Shown piece by piece: positions 1 to 6,704 of a stretch of 64,000 nucleotides of DNA. The translations under genes and the position numbers were made by a program. The stretch lies in the NCBI GenBank assembly GCA_016213105.1, contig JACRBN010000020.1, forward strand, positions 1 to 64,000, written 5' to 3'. How positions within the stretch are numbered: position 1 is the first letter of the stretch; each line of letters opens with the position of its first letter. This stretch comes from Chloroflexota bacterium. Lineage in GTDB: Bacteria > Chloroflexota > Anaerolineae > Anaerolineales > Villigracilaceae. A model generated the notes under the pieces. It had not been told where the DNA came from, searched no databases, and saw only the letters and a program-made list of their open reading frames with translations.

Positions 1-897
1 GATCCCGCGTGCGGCACGGGCGGATTTTTAGTCGAGGCGTATGAATATCTCAAGCCGCTGGCGAAGAATTCCAAAGACCAGATCAAGTTGCAGAGCGAGA
101 CGTTGTACGGTGTGGAGAAGAAGCCGCTGCCGTATTTGCTCGGGACGATGAACCTGCTGCTGCACGGCGTCGAGAATCCGAACATCCGCCGCGATAACGC
201 GTTGAAGAACCCGCTAAACGAGATCGGGGAGAAAGACCGCTTTGACGTGATCGTGACCAACCCGCCCTTCGGCGGCGAGGAGGAGGCGGGCATCCAGTTG
301 AACTTCCCCGAGTCGCTGCGCGCCAGCGAGACCGCGCTGCTGTTCATGCAGTTCGTGATGCGCTCGCTGAAACACGGCGGACGCTGCGGCGTGGTGGTGC
401 CGAATGGATTTTTATTCGGCGACGGCGTTTCGGCGCGGATCAAGGAACAACTGCTGCGGAACTTTGATTTGCATACGATTGTCCGCCTGCCAAACGGAGT
501 CTTCGCGCCTTATGCCAATCTTCAGACCAATTTACTCTTCTTCGCTCGCACCCAGCCGACAACTGAGATTTGGTACTATGAGCATTCTCTTCCCGAAGGC
601 GTGAAGAACTATACCAAGACACGCCCCTTGCAGTTCGAGGAGTTTTCGCCGCTGATTGAGTGGTGGGATGCTCGTATTGAAAATGAACACGCGTGGAAAG
701 TAAGCGCAGATGATATTTTGAAATATGATGAGAATAAGAACTTGCTCTCGGTCAATCTTGATATCAAGAATCCGAATGGCAAAGAAGATTTAGCGCACCT
801 ACCGCCACACGAATTGGCGGAAAGCATCATTTCCAAAGAGAAGCAGATTGCTGATTTGATGGATGAAATCAAGAGTTTGTTGGTGAAAGAGTTGTGA
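1..897 (+). CDS. hsdM: Type I restriction-modification DNA methyltransferase subunit (5' truncated)
   Basis: This is the C-terminal part of an N6-adenine methyltransferase subunit of a type I restriction system. The frame is open from base 1, where the SAM-binding motif DPACGTGGF is already under way, so the N-terminal helical region lies outside the window. The catalytic NPPF motif is at codons 87-90. The last residues are helical and rich in Glu and Lys, as in subunits that dock onto HsdS. The stop codon TGA (895-897) overlaps the ATG of hsdS by one base, so the two are translationally coupled. No hsdR is visible in the window, so it must lie upstream or be absent. The identification is secure for the part that can be seen. 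Confidence 0.95.
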   Translation, partial: DPACGTGGFLVEAYEYLKPLAKNSKDQIKLQSETLYGVEKKPLPYLLGTMNLLLHGVENPNIRRDNALKNPLNEIGEKDRFDVIVTNPPFGGEEEAGIQLNFPESLRASETALLFMQFVMRSLKHGGRCGVVVPNGFLFGDGVSARIKEQLLRNFDLHTIVRLPNGVFAPYANLQTNLLFFARTQPTTEIWYYEHSLPEGVKNYTKTRPLQFEEFSPLIEWWDARIENEHAWKVSADDILKYDENKNLLSVNLDIKNPNGKEDLAHLPPHELAESIISKEKQIADLMDEIKSLLVKEL

Positions 898-2069
898 TGA
901 CAAACGGCTGGCAAACTGCAAGCATTGGCGAGGTTGTAAAACCAATTGAACGCGCCGAAGTACCAATGGCTGGCACAACTTATCGGCAGATTGGCGTTCG
1001 CCTTTGGGGGCAAGGCGCGTATGAACGCGAATCAATTGACGGTAGTCAAACAAAATACGCAACTCTATCGCGTGTTGAAAGCGGTGACATTGTTGTAAAC
1101 AAGATTTGGGCAAGAAATGGAAGTGTAGCGGTTGTATCCGATAAACTTTCAGGTTGTTTTGGTTCAGGTGAATTTCCTACATTTGCGCCTGACCAAAAAA
1201 AATTAGATCCAAGATGGTTCCATTGGATGACGAAAACGAAATGGTTCTGGCAAGCCTGTGATGAAAAGTCGCAAGGGACAAGTGGCAAAAACCGTATTCG
1301 TCCCGAGAAGTTTCTTGAAATTGAAATTCCTATTCCGCCCTTAGATGAACAGCGCCGTATCGTAGAGCGAGTCGAAGCCCTTGCAATTCGCATCGAAAAG
1401 GCGCAATCTCTGCGGGATGATGCAAGTGAAGAAACAGTGAAATACTCTGCAAGTATGGCTAACAAGGTATTTACTGAACTTGTAGACAAAAACAAACCGA
1501 TTCCGATTGGTAATACTTTTATTTTTAGACTTGACCTAATTCGCCCAACAGATGGGAAATCAGGCAAGATTCAGTTCATTGGTTTGCAACACATTGAATC
1601 AAATACTGGCCGCAGAATTAGTGAAGATAATGTTCGTGCTGAGGATTTGACTGGAAGAAAATTCTATTTTTCCCCTGGCGAAATTGTTTATGGCTATTTG
1701 CGTCCATACTTGAATAAAGTTTGGATTGCAGATTGCGAAGGCATTTGTTCTGTTGATCAATATGTAATTCGACCAAATCCAAAAATAATTGACACAAGTT
1801 ATCTGGCTCATTTCATGCGAAGTCCAGTTTTCTTGGAAAGAGCAATTGAACTTACTCACAATTTATTGTTGCCGAGATTACGTTCTGGATTATTTGGAAG
1901 TATTCTAATTCCCGTTCCCCCGCTCGACGAACAGCGGCGAATCGTGGCGTATCTCGATAGCGTCCAAGCGCGGCTGGCAGCGCTGCGGGAGTTACAGTCC
2001 GCTACGGGGGAGGAATTGTCCGCATTGTTGCCGTCCGTGCTGGATAGGGCGTTTAAGGGAGAGTTGTGA
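897..2069 (+). CDS. hsdS: Type I restriction-modification specificity subunit
   Basis: This subunit chooses the DNA target for the HsdM/HsdR complex. The roughly 390-residue protein has the usual two halves. The central conserved block reads PPLDEQRRIVERVEAL near residue 145. The C-terminal block reads PPLDEQRRIVAYLDSVQ near residue 345 and runs into the tail RELQSATGEEL and LPSVLDRAFKGEL. The two target-recognition domains before each block look complete. ATG at 897 is preferred to GTG at 894 because it overlaps the hsdM stop. The last 88 bases are the founder of the repeat array downstream. The bases AAGGGAG just before the stop can act as a ribosome binding site for the next small frame, which opens with GTG at 2066. 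Confidence 0.94.
   Translation: MTNGWQTASIGEVVKPIERAEVPMAGTTYRQIGVRLWGQGAYERESIDGSQTKYATLSRVESGDIVVNKIWARNGSVAVVSDKLSGCFGSGEFPTFAPDQKKLDPRWFHWMTKTKWFWQACDEKSQGTSGKNRIRPEKFLEIEIPIPPLDEQRRIVERVEALAIRIEKAQSLRDDASEETVKYSASMANKVFTELVDKNKPIPIGNTFIFRLDLIRPTDGKSGKIQFIGLQHIESNTGRRISEDNVRAEDLTGRKFYFSPGEIVYGYLRPYLNKVWIADCEGICSVDQYVIRPNPKIIDTSYLAHFMRSPVFLERAIELTHNLLLPRLRSGLFGSILIPVPPLDEQRRIVAYLDSVQARLAALRELQSATGEELSALLPSVLDRAFKGEL
1982..2069 (+). repeat. hsdS-tail repeat R1 (end of the intact hsdS)
   Basis: Founder copy, coding the last residues of HsdS and ending exactly at the TGA stop. It carries AAGGGAG six bases before the GTGA overlap. Confidence 0.95.
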
Positions 2070-2254
2070 TCCCCATCCCGTCCTTCCCCCAAGTGGAGGA
2101 AGGAGAATTGAGAGTGTATATGAGACAAGAGACAATCGACACGAAAGTTCAAGTGCGGCTGGCGGCGGTGCGGGAGTTACAGTCCGCTGCGGGGGAGGAG
2201 TTGTCCGCGTTGTTACCGTCCGTGCTGGATAGGGCGTTCAAAGGTGAACTATGA
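2066..2254 (+). CDS. Small frame ending in an HsdS tail (R1-R2 unit)
   Basis: A 62-residue frame opens with GTG overlapping the hsdS stop and reads through the hairpin spacer into repeat R2 in the HsdS frame. It ends with RELQSAAGEEL and LPSVLDRAFKGEL. Its TGA overlaps the ATG of the following cargo gene (ATGA at 2251). It could be a translated coupling peptide, or only the remains of an hsdS end that stayed in frame. No function is known. Confidence 0.4.
   Translation: MIPIPSFPQVEEGELRVYMRQETIDTKVQVRLAAVRELQSAAGEELSALLPSVLDRAFKGEL
2082..2103. repeat. Hairpin in the R1-R2 spacer
   Basis: Inverted arms CCTTCCCCC and GGAGGAAGG (one mismatch) enclose a short loop. The flanking bases match the R3-R4 spacer, so both spacers come from one ancestor. 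Confidence 0.7.
2167..2254 (+). repeat. hsdS-tail repeat R2
   Basis: An 88-base copy in HsdS frame. The match to R1 extends about 18 bases further upstream. It ends in AAAGGTGAACTATGA, which supplies both a ribosome binding site and the start codon of the next gene. Confidence 0.92.
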
Positions 2255-2976
2255 ATATCATTTTGGAAATCACCCCAATAATCTCGTTATTGATAGCACT
2301 AATTTCGGTGGCTTTTGCATGGAGATCTACAAAAGCAGCAAATAGATCGGTTTCGAATGCACGCCAATCACTTGATCTTACAGGTCTAAGCAAGTTTATC
2401 AAAGAAGAATATGCCGATAGAGACTTTCAATCTACAAACGCGCCAAAAATAAAAAATAAAATTGTAAGCAAGCTTAGGGCTGCGAAGACACATGGCTGGA
2501 AACAATTCTCAGAAAATCCAACACTATGGAACGAAGAATCGCGGGTTGATAAAAGGAATACTTGGCAGAATGCTACAGCATTTGAAATTGGAGTGGCGCT
2601 TGAGAGACTCGGTGCTGCTGCCTTTTCAGGGCTTTTACCACTTCAGCTCTTGTTGGCACTTTATGGTGACTCAATCGTCGATGACTGGCTGCTTTGTCGG
2701 TCATGGATAGTTTCTTATCGCGAACGAGAGAGCCAAATTAAAAACAAACAGGAAATATCATTCTACAGAAGACACGCGGAATGGTTGGCATTAGTTGCAG
2801 CAGTCTGGCTAAATAATCAATGGCATTATCCAAATAGCACCCGTCTCATCAAAGAGTATGGTGGTCTTGATAAAACAAAGTCTTTAATAAGCTCGCTTGT
2901 AATGGCAGACAATCGTCTGATGCCAGACGAAACTCTCTACCAACTAAACACGCTGCTTAAAATTCGTGCAAAATGA
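2251..2976 (+). CDS. Array cargo 1: single-TM protein with helical cytoplasmic domain
   Basis: The 241-residue protein starts with one membrane segment (about residues 4-24, rich in Ile, Leu and Ala) followed by a charged, mostly helical domain without recognised catalytic motifs. The layout loosely recalls DUF4760-type proteins, but I do not recognise the family. The start ATG overlaps the TGA of the preceding HsdS-tail frame, and the AAAGGTGA inside the repeat is well placed as a ribosome binding site. Its own stop is again an ATGA overlap with the next HsdS-tail frame. Base composition is clearly more A+T-rich than the later housekeeping genes, which suggests transfer. It is the first cargo gene of the array. 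Confidence 0.8.
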   Translation: MNIILEITPIISLLIALISVAFAWRSTKAANRSVSNARQSLDLTGLSKFIKEEYADRDFQSTNAPKIKNKIVSKLRAAKTHGWKQFSENPTLWNEESRVDKRNTWQNATAFEIGVALERLGAAAFSGLLPLQLLLALYGDSIVDDWLLCRSWIVSYRERESQIKNKQEISFYRRHAEWLALVAAVWLNNQWHYPNSTRLIKEYGGLDKTKSLISSLVMADNRLMPDETLYQLNTLLKIRAK

Positions 2977-3131
2977 GACTTATAGGAAATGAGTTGATGG
3001 CAACTGGTATTTGGAAAAGCAAAATGATAACCAATGACAACGCGCTGCGGGAGTTACAGTCCGCTGCGGGGGAGGAATTGTCCGCGTTGCTGCCGTCCGT
3101 GCTGGATAGGGCGTTTAAGGGAGAGTTGTGA
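2973..3131 (+). CDS. Small frame ending in an HsdS tail (R3 unit)
   Basis: A 52-residue frame starts at the ATG that overlaps the stop of cargo 1 and runs in frame into repeat R3, ending LPSVLDRAFKGEL. Frame continuity from cargo stop to tail stop is notable. It may be translated by coupling, but it has no known role. Confidence 0.35.
   Translation: MRLIGNELMATGIWKSKMITNDNALRELQSAAGEELSALLPSVLDRAFKGEL
3044..3131 (+). repeat. hsdS-tail repeat R3
   Basis: An 88-base copy without indels that follows cargo 1. It ends AAGGGAGAGTTGTGA. Confidence 0.93.
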
Positions 3132-3143
3132 CCCCCATCCCGT

Positions 3144-3180
3144 CCTTCCCCCAAATCCAAAGTGCGGATTTAGGGGAAGG
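3144..3180. repeat. Hairpin in the R3-R4 spacer
   Basis: Fifteen-base arms CCTTCCCCCAAATCC and GGATTTAGGGGAAGG with one mismatch and a 7-base loop. The surrounding spacer matches R1-R2. It could act as a weak terminator or as a mobile palindrome. Confidence 0.75.
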
Positions 3181-3243
3181 GGAATTGAGAGTATGAATGA
3201 AACGAGAGATAATCAACACTAAAGTTCAAGTGCGGCTGACATC

Positions 3244-3331
3244 GCTGCGGGAGTTACAGTCCGCTACGGGAGAGGAATTGTCCGCGTTGTTACCGTCCGT
3301 GCTGGATAGGGCGTTTAAGGGAGAGTTGTGA
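3244..3331 (+). repeat. hsdS-tail repeat R4
   Basis: An 88-base copy differing from R1 at about three positions, all silent in the HsdS frame. No cargo lies between R3 and R4. Confidence 0.93.
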
Positions 3332-3355
3332 AAGCAGCCCCCTCCGCCTTCGGCA

Positions 3356-3423
3356 CCTCCCCCAAATACGACTACCAAAATTCTGGTGGTCATAAAGAGT
3401 TTCCATGTCGTATTTGGGGGAGG
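3356..3423. repeat. Perfect 17-bp inverted repeat in the R4-R5 spacer
   Basis: The arms CCTCCCCCAAATACGAC (3356-3372) and GTCGTATTTGGGGGAGG (3407-3423) pair without mismatch around a 34-base loop. The same element occurs between R7 and R8. Confidence 0.9.
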
Positions 3424-3440
3424 CTGGGTGGGGGCACGTC

Positions 3441-3528
3441 GCTGCGGGAGTTACAGTCCGCTACGGGGGAGGAATTGTCCGCGCTGCTACCGTCCGTGCT
3501 GGATAGGGCGTTTAAGGGAGAGTTATGA
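3441..3528 (+). repeat. hsdS-tail repeat R5
   Basis: An 88-base copy. A frame that opens with the GTG at 3329 reads through the hairpin spacer into this tail. It ends in an ATGA overlap. Confidence 0.93.
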
Positions 3529-3553
3529 TTCAATCACAAAGGAGTACATAGAA

Positions 3554-4174
3554 ATGAATGCTATTAAGGATTTGACCCTACCGAGTTTCTCATTTCTTGT
3601 TGGAGCAATTTTAATTGTTTTTGCCATAGTGCGGAATATTAGCATTAAAGAGATCAATGTCAAGCTTACTTTTTTTCAGTCGTTCTTTTTGGGAATACTG
3701 GGTCTTGTTTTTGTTGGAATTGGGATATATGGTTATTTTTTATATCCGCAGATAAGCGTGACGGATTTACTTTCAACCCCAAAACCGCCTACCAGCAGCT
3801 CTAATGATGTGGCAGAGAATACAGAATCACCAATATATTCATCAATTACATCAGATGCTTTCCGCAACAGTCTTTTTGATGGGCAGTCATTAGTCTCCTC
3901 TAATGGCCAGCATATGCTAAAACTCAAAAACGGCGTTGTAACCCTTTACTCGAATGGTAAAGTTATCTGGAAAACAAAAACAGAAGGAAGCAATGCAGAT
4001 CAACTTGTGATTCAAGCTGATGGGAACTTGGTGTTATACGCAAAATCTGTATACATCTGGGACACAAGCACTTCTGTAAAATCTCCAGCAAAAGCATATA
4101 CTTTTGAAGTTCAAAACGATGGTAATTTGGTAATTTATGACAATAATGGATTAAGAATTTGGTCACTGAAATAG
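3554..4174 (+). CDS. Array cargo 2: two-TM anchored bulb-type lectin protein
   Basis: The 206-residue protein has two membrane segments (about residues 11-27 and 40-64), a Pro/Ser/Asn-rich linker, and a C-terminal bulb-type (B-lectin) beta-prism domain. Two sugar-binding sites of the QxDxNxVxY type are visible as QADGNLVLY and QNDGNLVIY. Such domains bind mannose in plant and bacterial lectins. ATG 3554 is chosen because AAGGAG lies 10 bases before it; the longer open frame upstream is only the repeat read out of frame. The first 65 residues resemble those of the MIR protein at 4348, with a shared VGAILI motif and a Gly-rich second helix. Likely role: membrane-bound glycan sensing or binding. 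Confidence 0.85.
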   Translation: MNAIKDLTLPSFSFLVGAILIVFAIVRNISIKEINVKLTFFQSFFLGILGLVFVGIGIYGYFLYPQISVTDLLSTPKPPTSSSNDVAENTESPIYSSITSDAFRNSLFDGQSLVSSNGQHMLKLKNGVVTLYSNGKVIWKTKTEGSNADQLVIQADGNLVLYAKSVYIWDTSTSVKSPAKAYTFEVQNDGNLVIYDNNGLRIWSLK

Positions 4175-4209
4175 GCTGCTCCGTTTATATTAAAATCGCA
4201 CAAATCAAC

Positions 4210-4297
4210 GTTGCGAGAGTTACAGTCCGCTACGGGGGAGGAATTGTCCGCGCTGTTACCGAGTGTTTTGGATAAGGCTTTCAAACGTGAACTATGA
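4210..4297 (+). repeat. hsdS-tail repeat R6
   Basis: The most divergent full-length copy, ending DKAFKREL in HsdS frame instead of DRAFKGEL. It separates the lectin and MIR cargo genes. Confidence 0.92.
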
Positions 4298-4347
4298 GAA
4301 AGTACTTTGAATATCAGCGTTCAAAATAAAAACAAGGAGTTTCTAAT

Positions 4348-5160
4348 ATGGATGCTTTTAAAGCAATTCTCAGCAAAAACTCAATAGCCGCGCTCGTTAT
4401 TGGCGCAATATTAATTATCCTTGGCGCAGCATCAGACTTTACAGTAGGCGCGTTTACCTACAAGACCCCAGACGTATTCGGAAGAGTGGCGCTCTTACTA
4501 TTAGGCATTACCTTCATTGGCTTTGGTTTCTTTTTTACCTATTTGGAATATAAAACCAACAATCAAGTCGTCAATAAAGAAAGCAATAGCGCCAGTGAAC
4601 CTAAATCTCAAACCATTGTTAAGTATAGAGACACCATAAGACTATTACATTCTAAAACTAATGTCGCGCTACATTCTCATAATATTGATTATTCCCACGA
4701 AGGTTCATCCAAGCAACAACAAGTTACGGGATTTGGCGGCATGGACGAAAATGATTATTGGATTGTCAAAGGAGCACATGGCAGAGATGAATTCTTCAAC
4801 AAAGGTACTCCTGTAAAGAATAACGACATCATTAGACTGGAACACCTCAACACAAGAAAAAATCTTCATTCACATCCTGGATATACTTCGCCTTTGACAC
4901 AGCAGCAGGAAGTAACTGCATTCTCTCCCGAAAACAATGGTATTGGAAACTTGGATGATAATTGGCAAATAGAAGCAGAGAATGGAGAAGATTGGACTGT
5001 AGGAGATAAGATTAGGTTAATCCATTCTCGCACAAAAGTTGCACTTCATTCTCATCCTGTGGGTAGCAAAGAACTTACTTCCGATCAACAGGAGGTGACT
5101 GGTTTCAGTAAGAGAAATGAGGATGATTTTTGGATAGCTGAAATCGTCAAAAGCACTTGA
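4348..5160 (+). CDS. Array cargo 3: two-TM anchored MIR-repeat protein
   Basis: The 270-residue protein has two membrane segments (about 14-30 and 46-66), a polar linker, and then three consecutive MIR-type beta-trefoil motifs. They are recognisable from LHSKTNVALHSH, LNTRKNLHSH and IHSRTKVALHSH, each followed by a QQxVTGF/AF element and a Trp. MIR domains occur in protein O-mannosyltransferases and ligand-gated channels and bind ligands, often sugars. AAGGAG lies nine bases before the ATG. The N-terminal anchor is similar to that of cargo 2, while the extramembrane head is a different fold. No enzyme motif is seen. It is probably a receptor or binding protein. Confidence 0.85.
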   Translation: MDAFKAILSKNSIAALVIGAILIILGAASDFTVGAFTYKTPDVFGRVALLLLGITFIGFGFFFTYLEYKTNNQVVNKESNSASEPKSQTIVKYRDTIRLLHSKTNVALHSHNIDYSHEGSSKQQQVTGFGGMDENDYWIVKGAHGRDEFFNKGTPVKNNDIIRLEHLNTRKNLHSHPGYTSPLTQQQEVTAFSPENNGIGNLDDNWQIEAENGEDWTVGDKIRLIHSRTKVALHSHPVGSKELTSDQQEVTGFSKRNEDDFWIAEIVKST

Positions 5161-5247
5161 GTGCATTCAAAGGCATTGGGTTGCAGAAATATATTATCAA
5201 AATGGTATTATCCCCTATATGGATGGCTTGCAGGCAAAGATCAACAT

Positions 5248-5335
5248 GCTGCGGGAGTTACAGTCCGCTACGGGGGAGGAATTGTCCGCGCTGCTGCCGT
5301 CCGTGCTGGATAGGGTGTTCAAGGGAGAGTTGTGA
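5248..5335 (+). repeat. hsdS-tail repeat R7
   Basis: An 88-base copy. The HsdS frame extends upstream as YMDGLQAKINML, a longer piece of the HsdS coiled region than other copies retain. Confidence 0.93.
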
Positions 5336-5359
5336 AAGCAGCCCCCTCCGCCTTCGGCA

Positions 5360-5427
5360 CCTCCCCCAAATACGACATTGAAAGTATGAATGTCAATAAA
5401 GCGCTTGCCTGTCGTATTTGGAGGAGG
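5360..5427. repeat. 17-bp inverted repeat in the R7-R8 spacer
   Basis: The same arms as the element at 3356, with one mismatch and a different loop sequence. The arms are conserved and the loop is not, which fits selection or transposition of a palindrome. Confidence 0.85.
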
Positions 5428-5444
5428 ATGGGTGCTGGCGCGTC

Positions 5445-5561
5445 GCTGCGGGAGTTACAGTCCGCTACGGGAGAGGAGTTGCGCCCGTTCTTTGGGCGGA
5501 CGTTGTTACCGTCCGCCGAAGGTGCGACCATCGGGAGTGGGCGTTCAAAGGTGAATTATAA
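5445..5561 (+). repeat. hsdS-tail repeat R8, interrupted by two small insertions
   Basis: It follows R1-R7 but carries two insertions totalling 29 bases, each with short self-complementary ends (for example CGCCC...GGGCG). The tail no longer reads through in frame. Confidence 0.8.
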
Positions 5562-5575
5562 AGAAAGGAATAAAT

Positions 5576-5830
5576 ATGGCTGGCAAATATACTCCGCTCG
5601 AAAATTACTTGCGTGATTTACCTGCAAGTCAAAAAGAAGTCGTTCTTTCTTTCAAGCAAATCGAAAAAATATTGAATGATAAGTTGACAGCGTCCGCGTA
5701 TGAAGACCGGAGATGGTGGGATCATGAGACAGAAGGCAACCACGTCAACGCGCGTGCATGGGCAAATGCTGGCTGGAAGGTTGAGAGCGTTGATTTCAAC
5801 AGGAAACAAGCAAGGCTGGTTCGAGTATGA
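5576..5830 (+). CDS. Array cargo 4: DUF7662-like small protein
   Basis: The 84-residue protein has the signature of a widespread small family: KYTPLENYL at the start, a central LSFKQIEKIL, then RRWWDHE, ARAWANAGWKVESVDF and a basic end. From memory this matches the family now called DUF7662, whose function is unknown and whose members often occur near restriction or toxin genes. GAAAGGAA stands just before the ATG. The stop overlaps the ATG of the next damaged HsdS-tail frame (ATGA at 5827). It sits between damaged repeats R8 and R9. Confidence 0.8.
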   Translation: MAGKYTPLENYLRDLPASQKEVVLSFKQIEKILNDKLTASAYEDRRWWDHETEGNHVNARAWANAGWKVESVDFNRKQARLVRV

Positions 5831-5846
5831 TCGCGAAGGTCAATTT

Positions 5847-5926
5847 GTTGCGGGAGTGGTGGTCGAGTAGGGCGGGCGTACTTCCCGCCCGTATCAGGCC
5901 CCAGTCCATTACGGGGGTGGGAATAA
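5847..5926 (+). repeat. hsdS-tail repeat R9, degenerate
   Basis: The frame from ATG 5827 reads IAKVNLLRE, like the HsdS tail, and is then broken by an insertion with complementary GCGGG/CCCGC parts before a CAGTCC...ACGGGGG remnant. The 3' half of the repeat is missing. Confidence 0.55.
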
Positions 5927-5996
5927 ATTGGGGAACCAACCATTTCACTGCGTCGTCAATGCATTGGCAAAACTTCAGCCAGAAAGGCGAGGAAAA

Positions 5997-6704
5997 ATGT
6001 CTCTTACACGACGGGATTTTATGAAATTGTTTGGCGTAACCGTAGCCTCCACGCTACTGACACGCTGTAGCAGAATTGTCCCCGAAGTGCCTGCGCAGAC
6101 CTGCTATGAGCCAATTGCGCCTACCGACCTGCCTCCCACCTTATCATCCATCCCCGCCAGAGAACGCTTGCGCCTTGGCTGGCTGCGCTTTGGTGAACTT
6201 TCGCAAAAGACCATAGCGGAGGAAAACGCGGATAACGCTCTCGGTCAGCAGATGACCGCTGACCACCGCGCCGCACTGGATGAATTGGTGGCTTCAGGAG
6301 AGATTTCCGTTTCTGTTGCTGACCTGGTACAGGAATCCTATGAAGCAGCGGTTTATCACGTTTGGCGTTTGAACGTGCCGATAACGTGCTATGAGCCCAT
6401 GATTGTGGATTATGCTCCGTCCAGTGCAGATGTTCTTGTTAAACAGTCCGAGGTTCTCACTCAAATCGCGGCGCAGGGTACGATTGATCCAGCAACGCTG
6501 GCGAGTGCGCAGTCCGCGCTTGAACATGACCTGGCATTCTATGATCTTAACGATGAGGAGGTGGAGGCGCTCTACGATCGACTCTTAAGGGAAAGCCAGG
6601 TGGGTGGGCAGCGTGTTCCATCCTTTGAAGAACTTGAATTGGAGTTAACTCCCGAAGCCAAAGATGCTGCCCACTTCATTCTGGATTTGTTGACAGGCAA
6701 ATGA
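5997..6704 (+). CDS. Array cargo 5a: Tat-signal protein with repeated TCYEP motifs, partner of a radical SAM enzyme
   Basis: The 235-residue protein begins with a twin-arginine signal (TRRDFMK, residues 4-10) and a hydrophobic stretch ending LLTRC, an atypical lipobox. Two related motifs follow: TCYEP near residue 35 and TCYEP near residue 133, each followed by an Asp and Pro a few residues later. The rest is acidic and helical. ATG 5997 is preferred because the Tat motif follows it directly and GCGAGG precedes it. The stop overlaps the start of the radical SAM gene (ATGA), so the two are made together. I do not recognise the family. It may be the substrate or partner of the radical SAM enzyme. 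Confidence 0.75.
   Translation: MSLTRRDFMKLFGVTVASTLLTRCSRIVPEVPAQTCYEPIAPTDLPPTLSSIPARERLRLGWLRFGELSQKTIAEENADNALGQQMTADHRAALDELVASGEISVSVADLVQESYEAAVYHVWRLNVPITCYEPMIVDYAPSSADVLVKQSEVLTQIAAQGTIDPATLASAQSALEHDLAFYDLNDEEVEALYDRLLRESQVGGQRVPSFEELELELTPEAKDAAHFILDLLTGK

Noticed and set aside
3386-3553. Longer N-terminus for the lectin gene
   Set aside because: This part of the frame is the hairpin spacer and repeat R5 read in the wrong frame; a good ribosome binding site precedes ATG 3554.
3554-5160. Lectin and MIR genes as eukaryotic contamination
   Set aside because: Both domains occur in bacteria, both genes have bacterial ribosome binding sites, and both lie inside the hsdS-tail array.
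1982-5335. Repeats as a CRISPR array
   Set aside because: The units are 88 bases, coding and in frame, spacing is irregular, spacers are genes, and no cas genes are present.
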